Notes: generated from the sequence alone by a model not told the origin. A stretch of 64,000 nt of DNA from Clitopilus passeckerianus (GCA_944990035.1 CALYLX010000153.1:62001-126000), one strand, 5' to 3'. Shown: positions 1 through 12,539, counted from the stretch's first letter. A program made the numbers and translations.

Positions 1-479
1 GTGTAGTCTTCCCAATCCCACCCATTCCGAGAATCGCAACTCGAGTATTAGGAGAGTCGAGGAGAGTATTCACAATGCGTTCTCGGTATGTATCACGCTC
101 GAGAACGTGAACAGGGCGAGAAGGACGGAGGGTTCTCATAATATTCCTGGCCGACCTGGGTTCATTAACGTCGTGCCAATCCGCAGAGATACAAACTTAC
201 TGAGATCCAATATCTAGTTGTTCTACAGCCTGAGAATTATGGTACACATTTGTAACACTGCCAAAGTGCATCCGAAGGTCATTTTCCGCAACAATGGTGT
301 TTGATTGGAGGGTAGCTGAGACACCTATGAGAGCACAATAAATTGGTCGTCCTTCGAGGTTTAGGCCAAGGTATCTCACCTGGACCTGTTGCCACGTTAC
401 TCCTGATTGGCTTGGGCTGTCGTTTGAACAGCGCATGGACGACAGTACGCAACGAAGAACGTTCCCTTTGATCGCTCAT
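1..479 (-). CDS. NLR-A, NB-ARC immune-type receptor, N-terminal part only
   Basis: This is the 5' end of an NLR gene whose remainder lies left of the window. Three exons can be placed: 380-479 (a basic leader starting MSDQRERSS), 201-324, and 155 to the edge. The introns have clean signals (GTGAGA...ATAG and GTAAGT...CCAG), and the phases join (100 nt + 124 nt, then a phase-2 codon). Exon 2 carries the motif shared with the other NLRs (AENDLRMHFGSVTNVY). Exon 3 reads RPVHVLERD and then the Walker A loop GMGGIGKTT at the window edge. By family, NB-ARC proteins are cytoplasmic nucleotide-operated switches; a role in non-self recognition or cell death is inferred from the family. Whether the rest of the gene is intact cannot be judged here. 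Confidence 0.75.
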
Positions 480-985
480 CCCCGAGGATTTCTATGGAGT
501 GAAGCAAAGCGCTGACAGGCCATCGATAAGCGCTAAGCGCCAGCTCTCATTCGGAATCAGAGATCAGATGACCTGGTGGCCACTGAACATGAATTGCCCA
601 CACAATTGAACTTCAGCTCAGACCAGAATTTCAATGATCACAAGGATATTAAAGTACGACCGGTATGGTCGTCCTCTCGTATTGAAGCACGGAAACCGGT
701 ACATGGTAGTCAACTTGAGGTATTATATGGGAGGTTCAGGCAAAGCTATGGTATAACTGATACGCCGTGTCGCAGCTAAAGGGAAAGCAGTCAGAGAGGT
801 GTGAACTCGTGATCATAAAACATATTGACTTACAACGAAGTGGAAAGTGCTGGTCTACCGGATGTTTGCAGGTGTCTTTCGGCAGTTTCCACACGCATAC
901 CTAGTGGAAAGGATTTGCATTAGCCATCGTATCATGTGGGAGACACAGGTTCAAATTCTTACCTAGGATTTATCACCCATACAGC
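480..985. other. intergenic stretch, no gene recognised
   Basis: Only short open frames without family features were seen between the NLR-A start and the X1 relic. It should hold the promoter of NLR-A on the minus strand, but no clear TATA or other motif was found. Confidence 0.4.
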
Positions 986-2561
986 TTAACTTCTCAGCCA
1001 TTTATGACCTATGTCTAGCCCAACGTAGGTCAAGAAAGAGACAAACACCAGTAAGCACCACCACAGAAAACAACCTTCGGGAAACAAGGAACCTCGATCT
1101 AACCGATCCTTCGTCGCAGCGGGCTGGGTAGGTGAGCTCAATGCACGTGGCACGAGATCCAGTTGAACGTTGCGGATGCCGTTGGTTGACACCGGAAACT
1201 AAATCGCCAATGGAGTATCAGACACCTTCCATGAAGGATAGGAGCGGCGGAAACAACGAACCTTGGGGAAAAGTGGTTTGGCTTGCGTGGGCTCCTCTCT
1301 TCTGGGACCTGGTGTATACTTGCACTGTAGGACCTGCGAACATAACAAGGCGTCAGCTGCTGAAAATGATTCCCACTTCGAAGAATACGACGAACCTGCA
1401 GAATCATCACCACTCACGCTGGTTCCAGCATCACGTCCGTGGACCCTCGTCGTGCACAGCCAGGTGACGCCAGAGCAAAAGCTTTATACTACGTGGAGGG
1501 TCCTTTTGCGATTCCTTAGGAACACAGACACCGGAATGCTGGCAGAGACCGAAGCCTTGGACAACGATCAGAAACCATCCCGGGCAAAACACGTCAGCGA
1601 ATGACGAACCTCAAGGAAGCAGCTGCGAGCGAAGCACTGGCGGATGTTGGGGCATCCGAGGTGGTTGAAGAGATGCCACACGATGTCGGTGTGATGTAAA
1701 TTCAGAATTCTCGTTGCTAGCGAGTGGGCCATATTGGTCCCGACCTGTGCTTGGTCCTATGAGGGAGGAGTCAGCACCAGGCAAGATTTGGGAATAGGAA
1801 GGCAAGGAAGAGGGAAGGCGCATGCAGAGCGTACGCGGGTGGTGCGGAGCGGGGCCATCAACAACCAACACCCAGCAGAATGGAGAAATAGACAGGGTGG
1901 GACAAACGAGAGGTGGACTTACGAGGAGCAGCCACCATCTCGTACCAATGATCCTTCATCCATCTGCAGGCGAGTCTTGGATGCCTTGAGTACCACCGTC
2001 TTCTGGAACCAAATACCCGCGTCAGTTTCCGAAGGCCATTACCAAAGCGGAGAAAAATGACAAGCCTGTGAGAGCGTACCAAGCAGAGTCGCTACCCCTT
2101 CGTCTCCACGTCGCCTTGGCCATACATAGCCTCCCTGAGATAACTTGTCGGCCGAGGACGAAACCTGAAGAACAGATCAGTTGCTTGCAGGTCGGAGTAG
2201 CGAGAAACGAACGAACCACACCTTCCCTTCGTATCTCCTGCATAAGTTCTAGGCCAAGAGGCAGTCTAGTGGAAGAGAAGTGGTACGTTCATCGCATCCA
2301 CCTCAAACATCGTCGACTTTGAGGTCGGCGCCAGATGTCGCCTGAGTTTTGCTTGGATTTGCTGTTGGGGAAAAAACCGTGTCAACGATCTATCTGAGCA
2401 GATGGTCGACCAAACGAACATACCTAAGGTTTTCAGACGCCTATAAGCACTGTCTCCGTCGTCAACCAGCTTCAGCTTCAGAAGTTAATGAGGTAAAATT
2501 GAACAAGCAAAGCGTTGACGGGAAGGCAACGAGGACTCGAGGCAAGCGACCTGCAAGTCAT
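986..2561 (-). pseudogene. X/Y-family gene copy X1, decayed multi-exon gene
   Basis: Minus-strand exon remnants are separated by ~50-bp introns with GTTC/GTTT donors and CTGAC branch sites. One piece (2022-2243) reads VVRSFLATPTCKQLI..GFVLGRQVIS and matches a piece of X2 at 5078-5326 (VVRRLLAHPTCKHLI..GFVLGLQAIS). A remnant near 1110-1200 matches an exon of copy Y4 near 27.7 kb. No single set of exons gives an uninterrupted frame by eye, so it is called a relic. The bipartite promoter-like element lies just upstream at 2562-2599. The protein family is not recognised. The copy could instead be a live gene with unusual splicing. Confidence 0.35.
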
Positions 2562-2599
2562 CGTTTGTTTGTCCCACAAGTCGTTGCACAACAACGCGT
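2562..2599 (-). promoter_or_regulatory. bipartite ACGCGT / AACAAACAAA element, copy 1
   Basis: Read on the minus strand: ACGCGTTGTTGTGCAA, 8 variable bases, GGGACAAACAAA. It sits at the 5' side of X1. The half-sites resemble an MluI cell-cycle box and a forkhead-type site, but that identity is only an inference. Confidence 0.5.
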
Positions 2600-2734
2600 G
2601 TCCAATTTCGGTAAGTTGCAGACTCGGACGCGCCTGGTTTACTCACCGTATCAGAGGCCGTGACGACTATATCTTCACATCGAGATTTCTGGTACTGGCA
2701 GATTTCACTTACTCTTCTCCGCTCTTTGTTGACT

Positions 2735-2880
2735 TCTGATAGGAGCCTTCTCTCATAAACAACTTTTCTACGAAACCGGGTGGACAAGCCTCTTCCAAAC
2801 TTTTAATTCAAGTTCTATTCCTCTTCGAGAAGTTATATATACGAGCTCAAGGTTCTAGCGATACAAGAAGGTGCCCTAAC
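2735..2880. repeat. conserved ~150-bp spacer block, first of six copies
   Basis: A block containing TATATACGAGCTCAAGGYTC, preceded by AACTTTTAATTC and followed by GGTGYCCTAAYTATT, recurs at about 6480-6660, 14490-14650, 22390-22500 (partial), 30740-30910 and 46820-46985. Five of the six lie in the spacers between an NLR or X gene and the next X/Y promoter element. It has no convincing frame, so it is probably regulatory or 3' flanking sequence carried along by the duplications. Confidence 0.6.
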
Positions 2881-5794
2881 TATTTCGCAGTTTCGCCACC
2901 GACAACCTGGCCCTCAATTCCATTGAATCCATCGCATCCCGCCATCCAAAAGCTCCCTTCATGGTGAGATTAGAACCTACAATCGTCCCGAACAGGTACG
3001 GCATATTTTTCGACCTGGGCGAAGGAGCACACTGAAAGAGAAAGGCACAGATGTCAGCATTTGAACCTTAAACCCAAATTCGGAGACGACAAACCTTCCG
3101 TGACACGGAGAAACTAAAAGTATCATCCCACTTGCAGCCACAGGTGCGGCATTTCAGCTTTCTGACGGGGGGGCCCAGATGTTGATGAACGAGAGCCAGG
3201 GAGAAGTGGACTTGCGATTCCGGGTACACAACCGCCTAGACAAAAAGGTAAGTAAGTGGGAGCATTCAATGTCAAGAAAAGACGAACCTTTCATCATAAT
3301 GGAATAAGCATTCTACTGCAAGCCTCATCTTCGTATAGGCGGTCGTTAAACGCCCCTTGAGATGTCCATTTCGAATGGCCGACCCTACTGCATATCCTTG
3401 GCCCCGAAAAGCTGCACCCTCAATAGGTACGGCTGGGCACGTATGTTCGGATGTCGTCTGTACGCATTGGTGTATACTAAACGAGGAAGAATTGTATCAG
3501 TATTCGGAAATCATATCTGGGCTCGGGGAACACCAACCTTTCGTATAATCTCAGCAGCCTGAGCGTACGCATCCACAATCTCGTTTTCATACCTCCCTCG
3601 CCGTCGTATGGTTTCACGATATGGAAAGGTCCACCTGGCAAAGCGGGGTCGTAGAGCTCAAAGCCTTGGGAGTCAAAGTCCATAATCTAGTGGAATCAAA
3701 GTACATCAGTGGAGATCTATGACCTCGAAGAGAATACGAACCTTTTCCTGACTCCCCTCTCCATTTCGTTATCATCGTGTTAGCTCGGAACCGTCGTGGT
3801 CAAGGCCGGGAATGTACATCTTGGAGCCAAGGAACGAGCGAGGTAGCGACGTTGGTTGGTGTTGGATCCGAGTTTCCACGTCGATGGACTATCAGGAAAA
3901 CAAACAGGTCAGTATGGTGATCCATGGAGACGCGGAAATACGAAAAGGGGAGACGATGACGATAAATAATGCCAAGTATGGGACGATTGGAACATTAGCA
4001 GACTGTGCGGCGTGAGCGTAAGTACCGAGAAATGCATCAGAACGGAGCGAAGGTGGGAAACTCAAGCGAGTGAGGGGATATGAAGCAGAAGAGTACGACG
4101 CAGTGTAGGTACAGAAAAGGTAGACAGCATGTACGAAACAGAAGTGTAGGGGGAATAGATCGGGCATGGGTGGTATTTGGGTGGAGAACTGTTGTAGTTC
4201 GAGAGGATGGAGAGGGAAGACGGGTGGAGAAAGTACATGAAGGCCAGAAGAGCCAACGAACCTACGTTTAAGTCTACGTCTTGCCTGCGTGAAGGCAGTC
4301 GTTCAACGTCTTTTGAGAGGCCCGTCTTGCGCAGCTGGCGGTGCTGCATAACCTTGGCGTGCAAACACGCATGCTCGAGAGGTAGGGCTTGGGGCGTATG
4401 TTAAGGTGACGACTGTATGCACCAGTGGACACTGTAAGAGAAAGAATGACATCAGGATTCGGAAATCATATCCAGCCTCTGGGTAAACGAACCATTCATA
4501 CAACACCGATCAGCGTACGGCCATCTCATCACTCCTCCCTTGTTGCAGATGCGATACGTTGTCGCAGGGTCATCTTGCAAGGCGACACCAATAAAGGAAA
4601 GGTCGGGGATGCAGAACTACGAGCAGTTCTGAGCTCATCATCTAGTAGAAGGAAAGGTACGTCAGTACTCATACTCCTCCTAGCCAAAATGACGAACCTT
4701 CCGTTTAATCATCGTACCGGTATCATGTCCAGTCGGGTATCCTCCAGGTAGCATAGAATTGCCAAGGCCCACAGGCACGGTGACCGCTAGGAGGCGAACG
4801 AAGGGGTATCGCATCATTTGACCACCTGATGCCTTGTCACTGGAAGTGGACGATCTATTGGAAGGGAAATTCCGTCAGTACAGCATCCACAGAGGAGTCA
4901 GAAGTTGAGTCGATAGCAAACGAAGTCAGGGAGGGTAGATGTACGCAAGGCGGACGAGTGGGAGGCGAAGGTCCGGGAGGAGGTGGTTGGGAATCTACGA
5001 AATTGAAAGAAGGAAACTAGGCTCACCGCGTCGTGAATATCTCGTAGCAACGGTCGTTCATCCGTTTCCAGGCCGATCTAGGATACCTTGAGCATGCAGC
5101 ATCGTCTCCTGTACCGGAATACCTGCGTCAGTATACGAAGGCCATACCCCAGGCTGAGGAAGACGACAAACATTTTCGAGTAGACCAAGCAGGGCCGCAA
5201 CCACTTCGTCTCCACGCTGCCTTGGTCATCCATAGCCCGCTCCGAAATAGCTTGTAGGCCGAGGACGAAGCCTAAAGAACTGATCAGATGCTTGCAGGTC
5301 GGATGAGCGAGGAGCCGACGAACCACATCCTCCCGTGGTATCTTCTCCTTGAGGTCTAGAATTGGAGATAATCGATAATCTAGTGGAAGGGAAATGACGC
5401 GTCAGTGGTTGGCTCTGGTGAAGTCAAAATGGTGGTTGCCTCAGCATGCAGAAGAAACGAAGTTGACATGGGGAAAGTAGGGAAAAGATGGACGGCTGAC
5501 GAAGGACCCGTTCATAAGCCTGGCCCATTTCATCCTCCTCGACTCAAACACCGTGGACCTCAAGGGTGGTGCCAGATGTCGCCTGAGTCTTGCCTAGTTT
5601 TGCCTGTGGAAAAACTGGCAAAATGAAACCATGTCAGCAGCTTATCCGAGTAGATATTGTGTCAAACTGGCGTACCTTCGTTCGGGTGGCATATGAGAGT
5701 CTCCTGCTCCTGCGGTAAGTAACGTTTTGACGATATCCAAGTAGAAGGTGGCAGGAGAGTTCGGCGGTGGAGAATTCAGGCACGCTTTGTGTAA
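2876..5794 (-). pseudogene. X/Y-family gene copies X2 (two exon modules in tandem), partly decayed
   Basis: This is the best preserved 3' end of the unrecognised family. The last exon (stop at 2876-2878) reads KNMPYLFGTIVGSN and the exon before it, about 3106-3236, contains PPVRKLKCRTCGCKWDD, a small cysteine cluster. Further upstream are exons reading MDFDSQGFELYDPALPGG (3563-3683) and GLDHDGSELTR (near 3790). Exons at 3350-3683 and 4260-4637 are homologous to each other, so the locus appears to contain two tandem modules. Introns are 50-65 bp. Some exons have in-frame stops in the phase their neighbours need. The function is unknown, and no Pfam-type motif was recognised with confidence. 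Confidence 0.4.
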
Positions 5795-5830
5795 TTTGTT
5801 TGTTCCAAACGCCCATGCACAACAACGCGT
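5795..5830 (-). promoter_or_regulatory. bipartite ACGCGT / AACAAACAAA element, copy 2
   Basis: Minus strand: ACGCGTTGTTGTGCAT, 8 bases, GGAACAAACAAA. It lies upstream of X2, followed by a pyrimidine-rich stretch that could hold the transcription start. Confidence 0.55.
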
Positions 5831-7133
5831 ATACAAATCCGGTAATTCGCGTCACTGAATCGCTCACCAACGCCGCTTCAAGTTTTCTCAAGAAAATTGA
5901 GGACGGTGAATTTGCCAGCACACCAATGTCACTATGGACCGGACAAGTATTCCTTGGAATTCCCGGTTTCAGGTACTCCTGAGGTGGGCCATATAAGGTA
6001 CGGCCAGTCTTTCCGCCTTTCAAAGATCGAGGATAATCCAGTGTCGAAGGTTGGCCCTGGCGCCTATCATCGACGGATCCTGAAGGACACACCCAGCCTC
6101 AGTAAGACGACGAGTACACATCAGAGTACACGAAACATCGTCGGCAGCAACAATACCCATTCCCATACCCGCACCCTCATGTCCGTGCATCATCGGCCTA
6201 GCGTTGTTTCCGGTCGAGTTGAAGCACGGCTATGGACAGCTTGCCGATTCATAAGCTAGGCCGCTGGACGAGCCCTCTGAGATCCAAAATCTGGGAAATC
6301 GTTAACACACCTGGATAGACTCACGTGAAAAAGAAATCAGTCTTCTTGTTCCCGCATGCGTTCAAGGTGAGCCGGTAATACAGTATTCGAGGTCGGGTCT
6401 CATCCCTCAAACTTTAGTATTTGTGTTTTCTCTGAGTACCTTACATTATTGACTCTTCATTCCTCTCCGTTCTTCGTCGATTTTCAGCCATTTAAAGGTT
6501 CATACGAGTAGGAACCTTCACTCACGATCATGTTTTCTCCGAAACTAAGTAGACAAGTGACCTTCGAAGTTTTAATCCGAATTCAACTCCTCCTCAAGGA
6601 GCTGTATGTACGAGCTTAAGGCTCTGGCGGTACAAGACGGTGTCCTAATTATTCTTACGAGTTCTGCCTTCTCACTGTCACAACTCCTTTGGATAGCTGA
6701 GACGACCGTGTCAAGACCCCACGGCTAGGATGGCGTTTGTGCGATAAAGATAAAGGGCATCAGAAACTTCAACACCTCAGTGGAATCTCGTTGGCGAAAC
6801 GTTGAATACAAGCATGAATGACGCAGGAGAGGTCAGATGAGAAGACATGCTTAGGAAAATGCGACAAGCAGAAGAAATTAGAGAAGGGATACAGAAGCTT
6901 TGACAGAACATGGGCCTAGTATGACATAACTGGTATAGAATGAGGTCGAAGGTTTGTTTGTCGAAGGATTCGGTGCTAAATATGTATGTGAGTCGTAATC
7001 TCCAAGGTATCCGTTATACGAGGTACGTGTCAATGTATATACATCCGGGCATTGGAAGAGCTATACCTACACGACTTGTAAGTAAAGGTAGTTAGTATCC
7101 GTTAAAATAACATAGCACATACACGGTCTGTTA
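5831..7133. repeat. duplicated spacer between NLR-B and X2
   Basis: No gene was recognised. The spacer is homologous to those at 21878-22951, 30111-31374 and 46440-47470. Shared landmarks in order are a GAGTACACGAARCATCGTC stretch, a CCCATACCCGCACCCTCATG-like stretch, the conserved 150-bp block, and a final part near the NLR stop with TATACGAGGTACG. These shared spacers define the tandem duplication unit and include the 3' flank of the NLR gene. Confidence 0.65.
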
Positions 7134-9356
7134 TTACAGTCCGCCTTCCAACTCTAACTTTGAGAACACCCAAGAGAGGTCATCTCTGGCGGCCTGTGCA
7201 TCGACAACATTCGAAGCATTGTCATAAAGCGTAATAGCTTCTTGAAAACAAGAAACAGCTTCGGCGAGGCTTCCTGCAAGCTCATGAGCCAAGCCAAGAT
7301 AGCGCATTGCTTTAGCCTGGCCAAGGGTGTACTTGATCTCCGTGCTGATTCTTTTAGCATCGCCCAAGGTCTCTATTGCCAGCTCCAACTGTCCCTGCCC
7401 CTTGTATGCCCATCCCAGCACGTTGAGTGCATTTAACTCTCCCAGTCGATTACCCCGCGAGCGATAAAGCTCAAATGCTTTCTTCGCAGAACTTTCAGCT
7501 TGGGGGAATTTGTCCATGTCGTTATAGAGCTTGGCTAGGGATTGTAAACAGTTTGCTTCGCCAGTCCGGTGTTCTTGTTCTTGGTAGAGCGTCAAAGCAT
7601 TATTGAGAGCTCCCTCCGCGTCGTCAAGTCGTTCGAGCTCGCAACAAATAATCCCAAGCTCCCTCAAGTCCCAAGCCTCCTCCACCAGGTCCCCGACATC
7701 CCTGTGAATGGATAATGCCTCCTGTAACAGGGTCATGGCTTCTTCGCCCTGCTCCTGACGCGACAGCACGTAAGCGTGCGACTGAAGGCAGATTGCTCTC
7801 GCCTTGGAACTCTCGGGCTGTGCATCGATGGCTTTACGGATGATATCTGTTGTTGGTGAGCCAAGATAAAGCATCCACTGGGTGTAAGTCTCGCAAGCAT
7901 ACGCAAGGGAGTCGGTGATGTAGGGGAGGGAAAATGCGAAGTTGAGGATAGCAGTGATGTTGGTGAGCTCATTGGTGAACCAGGTGTATTCGGGGCTTGA
8001 ATCATATTCCTCATTTTCAAGTAATCGGTCGGTGTAGAGGTCGATCAACTTGCGAGTAGCTTCGACATCTATGCGTAGATTCGTCATGCAGAACTGTCTG
8101 ATCGGCGAAAGGAGCTGGTATCGAGGGGGTGTTGAATTTCGATCTAGTGAGCACAGAGCTGTATTTTGAAGCGCTCGGAGGCAGTTAGGCAGGTGAATTG
8201 ACGGGGGGAGCAGTCCTTGAAGCTCCTCTAACCAGCTCTCTTCCGCTGAGAGCCCAGCTGGAAGCACTGCAATTGCTGCTATTACCGCTCTGGAGTCATC
8301 ACTCATACGTGGGCCAAACACGGAGAGCCTGAGAGACACGTCGAGGTGATATTGTCGATCCTCTACGTCCATACCGATTGCCTGCGTACTTTCTGCAGTC
8401 CATCGGAGCCAAAGCGACCGAGGGGTCTCAGTTCCGTCACTCAGGAGATTGGCGACCAGAGTCACCGCCAGAGGAATACCGGCCACCGCAGTGAGAAGAT
8501 CATGGATGTATTGCTGCTCGCCCTCGCCAAAGTCTTCCTGAGTAATGAGATGCAAAAGGTTCATGGAACCGTCCGGGGATAATGGGCTCAACGGGGCCGT
8601 TCGCAGCCAGGATAACTTGAGTGGTCGCTGTACACCGCGAAGTGTAGCCATGATTGCGAGATCGAGGAGTGATGAAAGCTGGGCAAGGAAGTCATCAGCT
8701 GCACGGCGATTCCCCTGCACCTCCCAGAAGGTCTCGAAGTTGTCGATGCAGATAAGTGTGCGCTTCCTCCCAAGAAACTTCAGGATCCAGGACATAACTC
8801 GATTATGAGACTTCCTATCATCATTGGGAATCTCGAAGGTATTGGCAAGGGAGCTATAGACGAGGTCCGGGGTGGAGAGACCCTCGAAAGATATGAAATA
8901 TTGTCGAGGATAGGTTGCGAAAATCCGAGAATCCCACATGACACTTGAGGCTAGTGTTGTTTTCCCGATCCCGCCCATCCCGAGAATCGCAATTCGGGTG
9001 TTAGCTGAACGTAAGAGTGCGTTCACAATCCGTTCATGGTGCGTATCACGTTCGAGTATATGGACGGGACGGGGTGGGAGGAGGTTCTCCAATCCACTTG
9101 GGGATTCCCTTAGGTTGGGTTAGATAGATTACGTTTTAATCGCCACAGGATACCCACTGAGGCGTGACTTCTGACAACTCCGCGCCATCCGAGCCATGGT
9201 AAACATTAGTAACGTTAACGTTACCAATGTGCATTCGGACGTCATTCCCCGCACTAATTTGACTTGCCTCGAAGGCAGCAGTCACCTCTACTTTGATAAT
9301 TAGTAACCTTCAATAGACGTCCGGTGCCAAAGTCCCTAACCGGAATGAGATGACAT
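7134..9356 (-). CDS. NLR-B: NB-ARC/TPR receptor, intact, 3 exons, 706 aa
   Basis: Exons are 9341-9356 (16 nt, MSSHS), 9158-9287 and 7134-9108. Their sum is 2121 nt (707 codons with stop) and the phases join, which supports the model. Exon 2 gives the N-terminal motif AGNDVRMHIGN, then TNVY. Exon 3 holds Walker A GMGGIGKTT (about residues 92-100), Walker B/kinase-2 LICIDNFETFW (~167-177), the RNBS-B-like ATLRG, the GLPL-type motif AGIPLAVTL (~257), a winged-helix segment ending LLSPIRQFC, and about five 40-residue tetratricopeptide repeats from ~475 to the end. By family it is a cytoplasmic STAND NTPase whose TPRs are the likely sensor. The acceptor of intron 2 (CTAAG) is weak. The copy looks functional. 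Confidence 0.85.
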
Positions 9357-9807
9357 GGCGTGTCGATCTAATGCGAAGTATGCTTTAGTGAGGAAAGCTG
9401 CATGTCCAAAAAGATATACGCCTACATGTATTCCTAGCTGATTCACGAACGTCTGATGGAGCTGAAAGTCTTGACGAGGCGAAGTCAAGGAGACACGTTA
9501 TCGATTAGCGCCGGGTAAGCATCTGAACCCAACAAAGAATCATATGATCGGCCTGAAGATTGACAGGAAGCGCCGGTGTACATGGTCACAGGAACGCAGA
9601 AACCAGCTCATGCTCGATAGTTCACAAATTTGAACTTGGAACTTGGCAAAAAGAGAATATGTTCATGTGTATTGTGATAGCGAGACTACGGCGGGTAGAT
9701 CATACACGAAGGTATACGTAGATTGGAGCACCTAGGTAGATAGAAGTCCTGCCGACGACTAGAGCGTAAGAAGTAAGATCAAGCTTGGAGACTGTAGAAA
9801 TCAACTA
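9357..9807. other. 5' flank of NLR-B, no gene recognised
   Basis: No coding region or clear promoter motif is seen. The pogo-like element has inserted into TA at 9806-9807, about 450 bp upstream of the NLR-B start. Confidence 0.4.
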
Positions 9808-12539
9808 CAGTAGACTTGCTGATACGGAATAACGTCGGGACCCATGGCGTCCCAATGCGATATCAGGTTTATGCATTAGAGATAAATGTGACATGTGACC
9901 GTAGCAATTAGTAAGCGCTACTTTAGGAGGCGAAGAATTTGTCGATGGTTTGCTGCTTCGCGGTCTTCACATGCTCACGACGAACACAGACACGGAAACG
10001 TCGCAGATGGCGAGCAAGTTCAAGACCCTCAGCATCCTCTCCATACTCCATACTTAACCCCTCCATCTCGCGGCAGAGGTCCAGAACATCGGTCGTAGAC
10101 CTGTGAGGCCGCCCTTCCTCCTCGTCCTCCTCATCTGACTCGATTTCTACAATCTCCCCTTGCTTAACAGCCTGCAAATACCGCGCTGCCGCAACTATCT
10201 CACCATCTCCACCCTCGAAAGCATAAGGGGACTTGCCAATCTCGGTTTCCTCAACAGGATCCAGGATCTCTTCAAGGGATAGGTCAGGTCCAAAGACTCG
10301 CCTCCGCCTCTTCAGCTCGGCCACCGACTGAAGAAGGTCACCTTCAACCTGTATAAGAGATGCAGGAGGACCTTTTGGTACTGCGGGGGAAGTGGCGTTG
10401 GTGGGTATACAGGCAGGAGAATGGGTAGGGATAGGAGCCTGGATAGCAATGGCATGTGAACCGTGAGCCGCCTTCAGAGTTTCCACAGCTGCGACAGCCT
10501 CAACAACATTCCCTTCAGCATTCAGAACAGCATTCATGGCTGGGCGCCAGTCGCTATCGCGATAACCTTGGCCGAAGATGGATTGGAGCATGTTCTCCAC
10601 TTGGGGCAGAGTCAAATCTGTCGAGATGAACTCATCGATGACAGCCCATGCTTGGGACTCCATCGAGGATACAGCAGGGGTAGTGGAGGGAGGGGCGATG
10701 GGCAAGCGGGTGCTGGAAGGAGGAGTGGGATGTGCTGGGAGAATTCCGGTGTGTTCCCAGCAATGTGCAATGCTTTCGGAACTGACCATCTTCCAGGCTT
10801 CCTGCACCATCAACATCGCCTCAAGAAGGTTAATCTTGTAGATGTCAACTTCCCCAGCTTCATCAAGACCAATGGCGCGAATACAGAAGCTTCGGCGGTA
10901 GTGGGCCTTGATGCAGCGGATGATACCTGCATCACATGGTTGCACCATGGACGTGAGGTTAGGCTCGAAGAACTGGACAAGGATATTGCGGGGCTCATAG
11001 GATACGTAATGACCAGAGAAGTTATCGAGCCACAGGACTACGTAGCGCTTCTGTCGAATCATCTCCATGTCCATATGTTTTAACCACCTGTATCGAACTT
11101 ATTAGAAGTGAACAATGAACGAACCAGAATTACTCACTCTTCAAAGAGGTCTCTGTTCATCCAAGCTTTCTTATTGTTACGGTAGTAGAAGCCATAATCA
11201 CCTGGTGTCTTCTTGTTGAAGCATCGAGGCTTCGCATATTTGCCAATGTAGATTAGTGGGAACTTCTCGCTGCCGTCGGCGTTGCAGCAAACACCGAGTG
11301 TGATGCGAAACTTGTCCTTCTTCTTGCCGCTCATCTGCTTGGTGGCCAGTCCACGGTCCGGAGGAGCACTGGAACAACATTGGTCAGTTAGAAAGACTTT
11401 GCGGCAATCGCACAGAATACTCACAATGGAAATAGACTCGTCTCGTCAAAATTAATCATGTCCTTCTTCTGAAACCCCGCCAGGATTCCCGCAACACGAA
11501 TTTTCTCAATCGCAACAGCCTCCAGGTCAACGGATCCTGCCTCTCCATGTGCTCTCCACTCCTTCAGACCATACGCCTTACAGAACGAAGGCACCCACGC
11601 TCCTCCCGAAAGCCTCTCCTCCTTCGGCACGTTCATCCTCTCTTCGAAGATCACTCGCTTAGCAGCAAGCATCGGTCCGTTCACAACCTCTCGCTTCTCC
11701 TCCATATGCCGGACCCATAACACCAGCGCTTCCTCCACATCAGGACGGACGACGGCACGCGGGCGCTTCAATGACAGCGCGTTGGAAGTGTGGCTGATGC
11801 GTCCTTCCACCTCTGGACGCTGTTGCAGTTTCCGAGACAGAGCAGATTGAGTGAAGGTGAGAACACCATCTGCTCGAGTTGCGAAGTGTTTGACGACCTG
11901 AAGCTGGGAATCGGAAGGATGTTTATCGACGTAATCAAAGACGAGCAACCAGTCTCCAAGAGTGAGGTTATTGCGATGATTCGTCTGCAGAGGCTTAGCA
12001 GACGTCTTCGCATCGGAGGCCTTTTTGCGGGGAGCATAGACCTTGGGACGAGAGAACGGCTTGGTGGGCTTGGAGGCAACCTTACGCTTGGTAAGAACCA
12101 TTCTGACGACGGTATCTGTTCTTCGCTCAAAAACGTAGCCCGCTTTTATGCATTCTCTTCTATGGCTGCCTCCCTACGGTTCTCAGAACGGAAATTTGTA
12201 TTTTGCAGTGAATTACCAATGCATATTCTCTTTACACGGCCCCAAAACCATTCGAAGCGAAAAGTACAGCTTAAAAGTGGTGCTGAAATATTCTTTTGGG
12301 GCAAATTCAGGACTCAGGCCTCAACATTTGTTATTACAATGCAAATAAAGGTTGAAGATATGTCAGAAATTCGGTTCCCACTGCTCTCAAAGGGCATCTC
12401 ATACTGCATATCGGTCAGTCATGGCCGATGAATTATGCGGTATGCGACACTTAGCGCGTCCCGAGTTGGGGATTGCGCTCGTCCAATGCGTTATCAAGAT
12501 TATGCGATAACGGGCTATGCATTATCACGAAATCTACTG
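9808..12539 (-). mobile_element. pogo/Fot1-type (Tc1/mariner superfamily) DNA transposon, apparently complete
   Basis: The ends begin CAGTAGACTTGCTGATA on the left and, on the opposite strand, CAGTAGATTTCGTGATA on the right. They are flanked by the TA target duplication (9806-9807 and 12540-12541) typical of this superfamily. Total length is 2732 bp. The subterminal parts carry ATGCATTA on both sides, and on the right a palindromic pair CGTTATC...GATAACG that could bind the transposase. The element encodes one intact transposase. The terminal repeats are short and imperfect beyond about 17 bp. Confidence 0.8.
9923..12101 (-). CDS. pogo-type DDE transposase, 3 exons, 690 aa
   Basis: Exons are 11425-12101, 11138-11368 and 9923-11087. 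Introns are GTGAGT...CCAG and GTGAGT...ACAG, and the exon sum is 2073 nt (691 codons with stop). The N-terminus is basic (a likely nuclear signal), followed by a CENP-B-like helix-turn-helix DNA-binding region (about residues 35-175). The DDE_1-type catalytic core follows, with acidic residues visible as NFDET (spanning toward intron 1), LWLDNFSGH and PCDAG, i.e. a DDD triad as in pogo/Fot1. The C-terminal third is low-complexity and acidic. No stop or frameshift interrupts it, so it may still be active. It lies entirely inside the terminal repeats at 9808-12539. Confidence 0.88.

Noticed and set aside
930..970. tRNA-like T-loop GGTTCAAATTC near 950
   Set aside because: No acceptor stem or anticodon arm could be paired around it.
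3460..4710. Introner-like elements: similar ~50-bp introns ending TACCTTTCCTTCYACTAG recur within and between X copies
   Set aside because: The flanking exons are also homologous, so exon-module and gene duplication explains the similarity without new intron insertion.
10463..11083. 206-codon plus-strand ORF opposite the transposase
   Set aside because: It is antisense to conserved catalytic exons and has no independent features.
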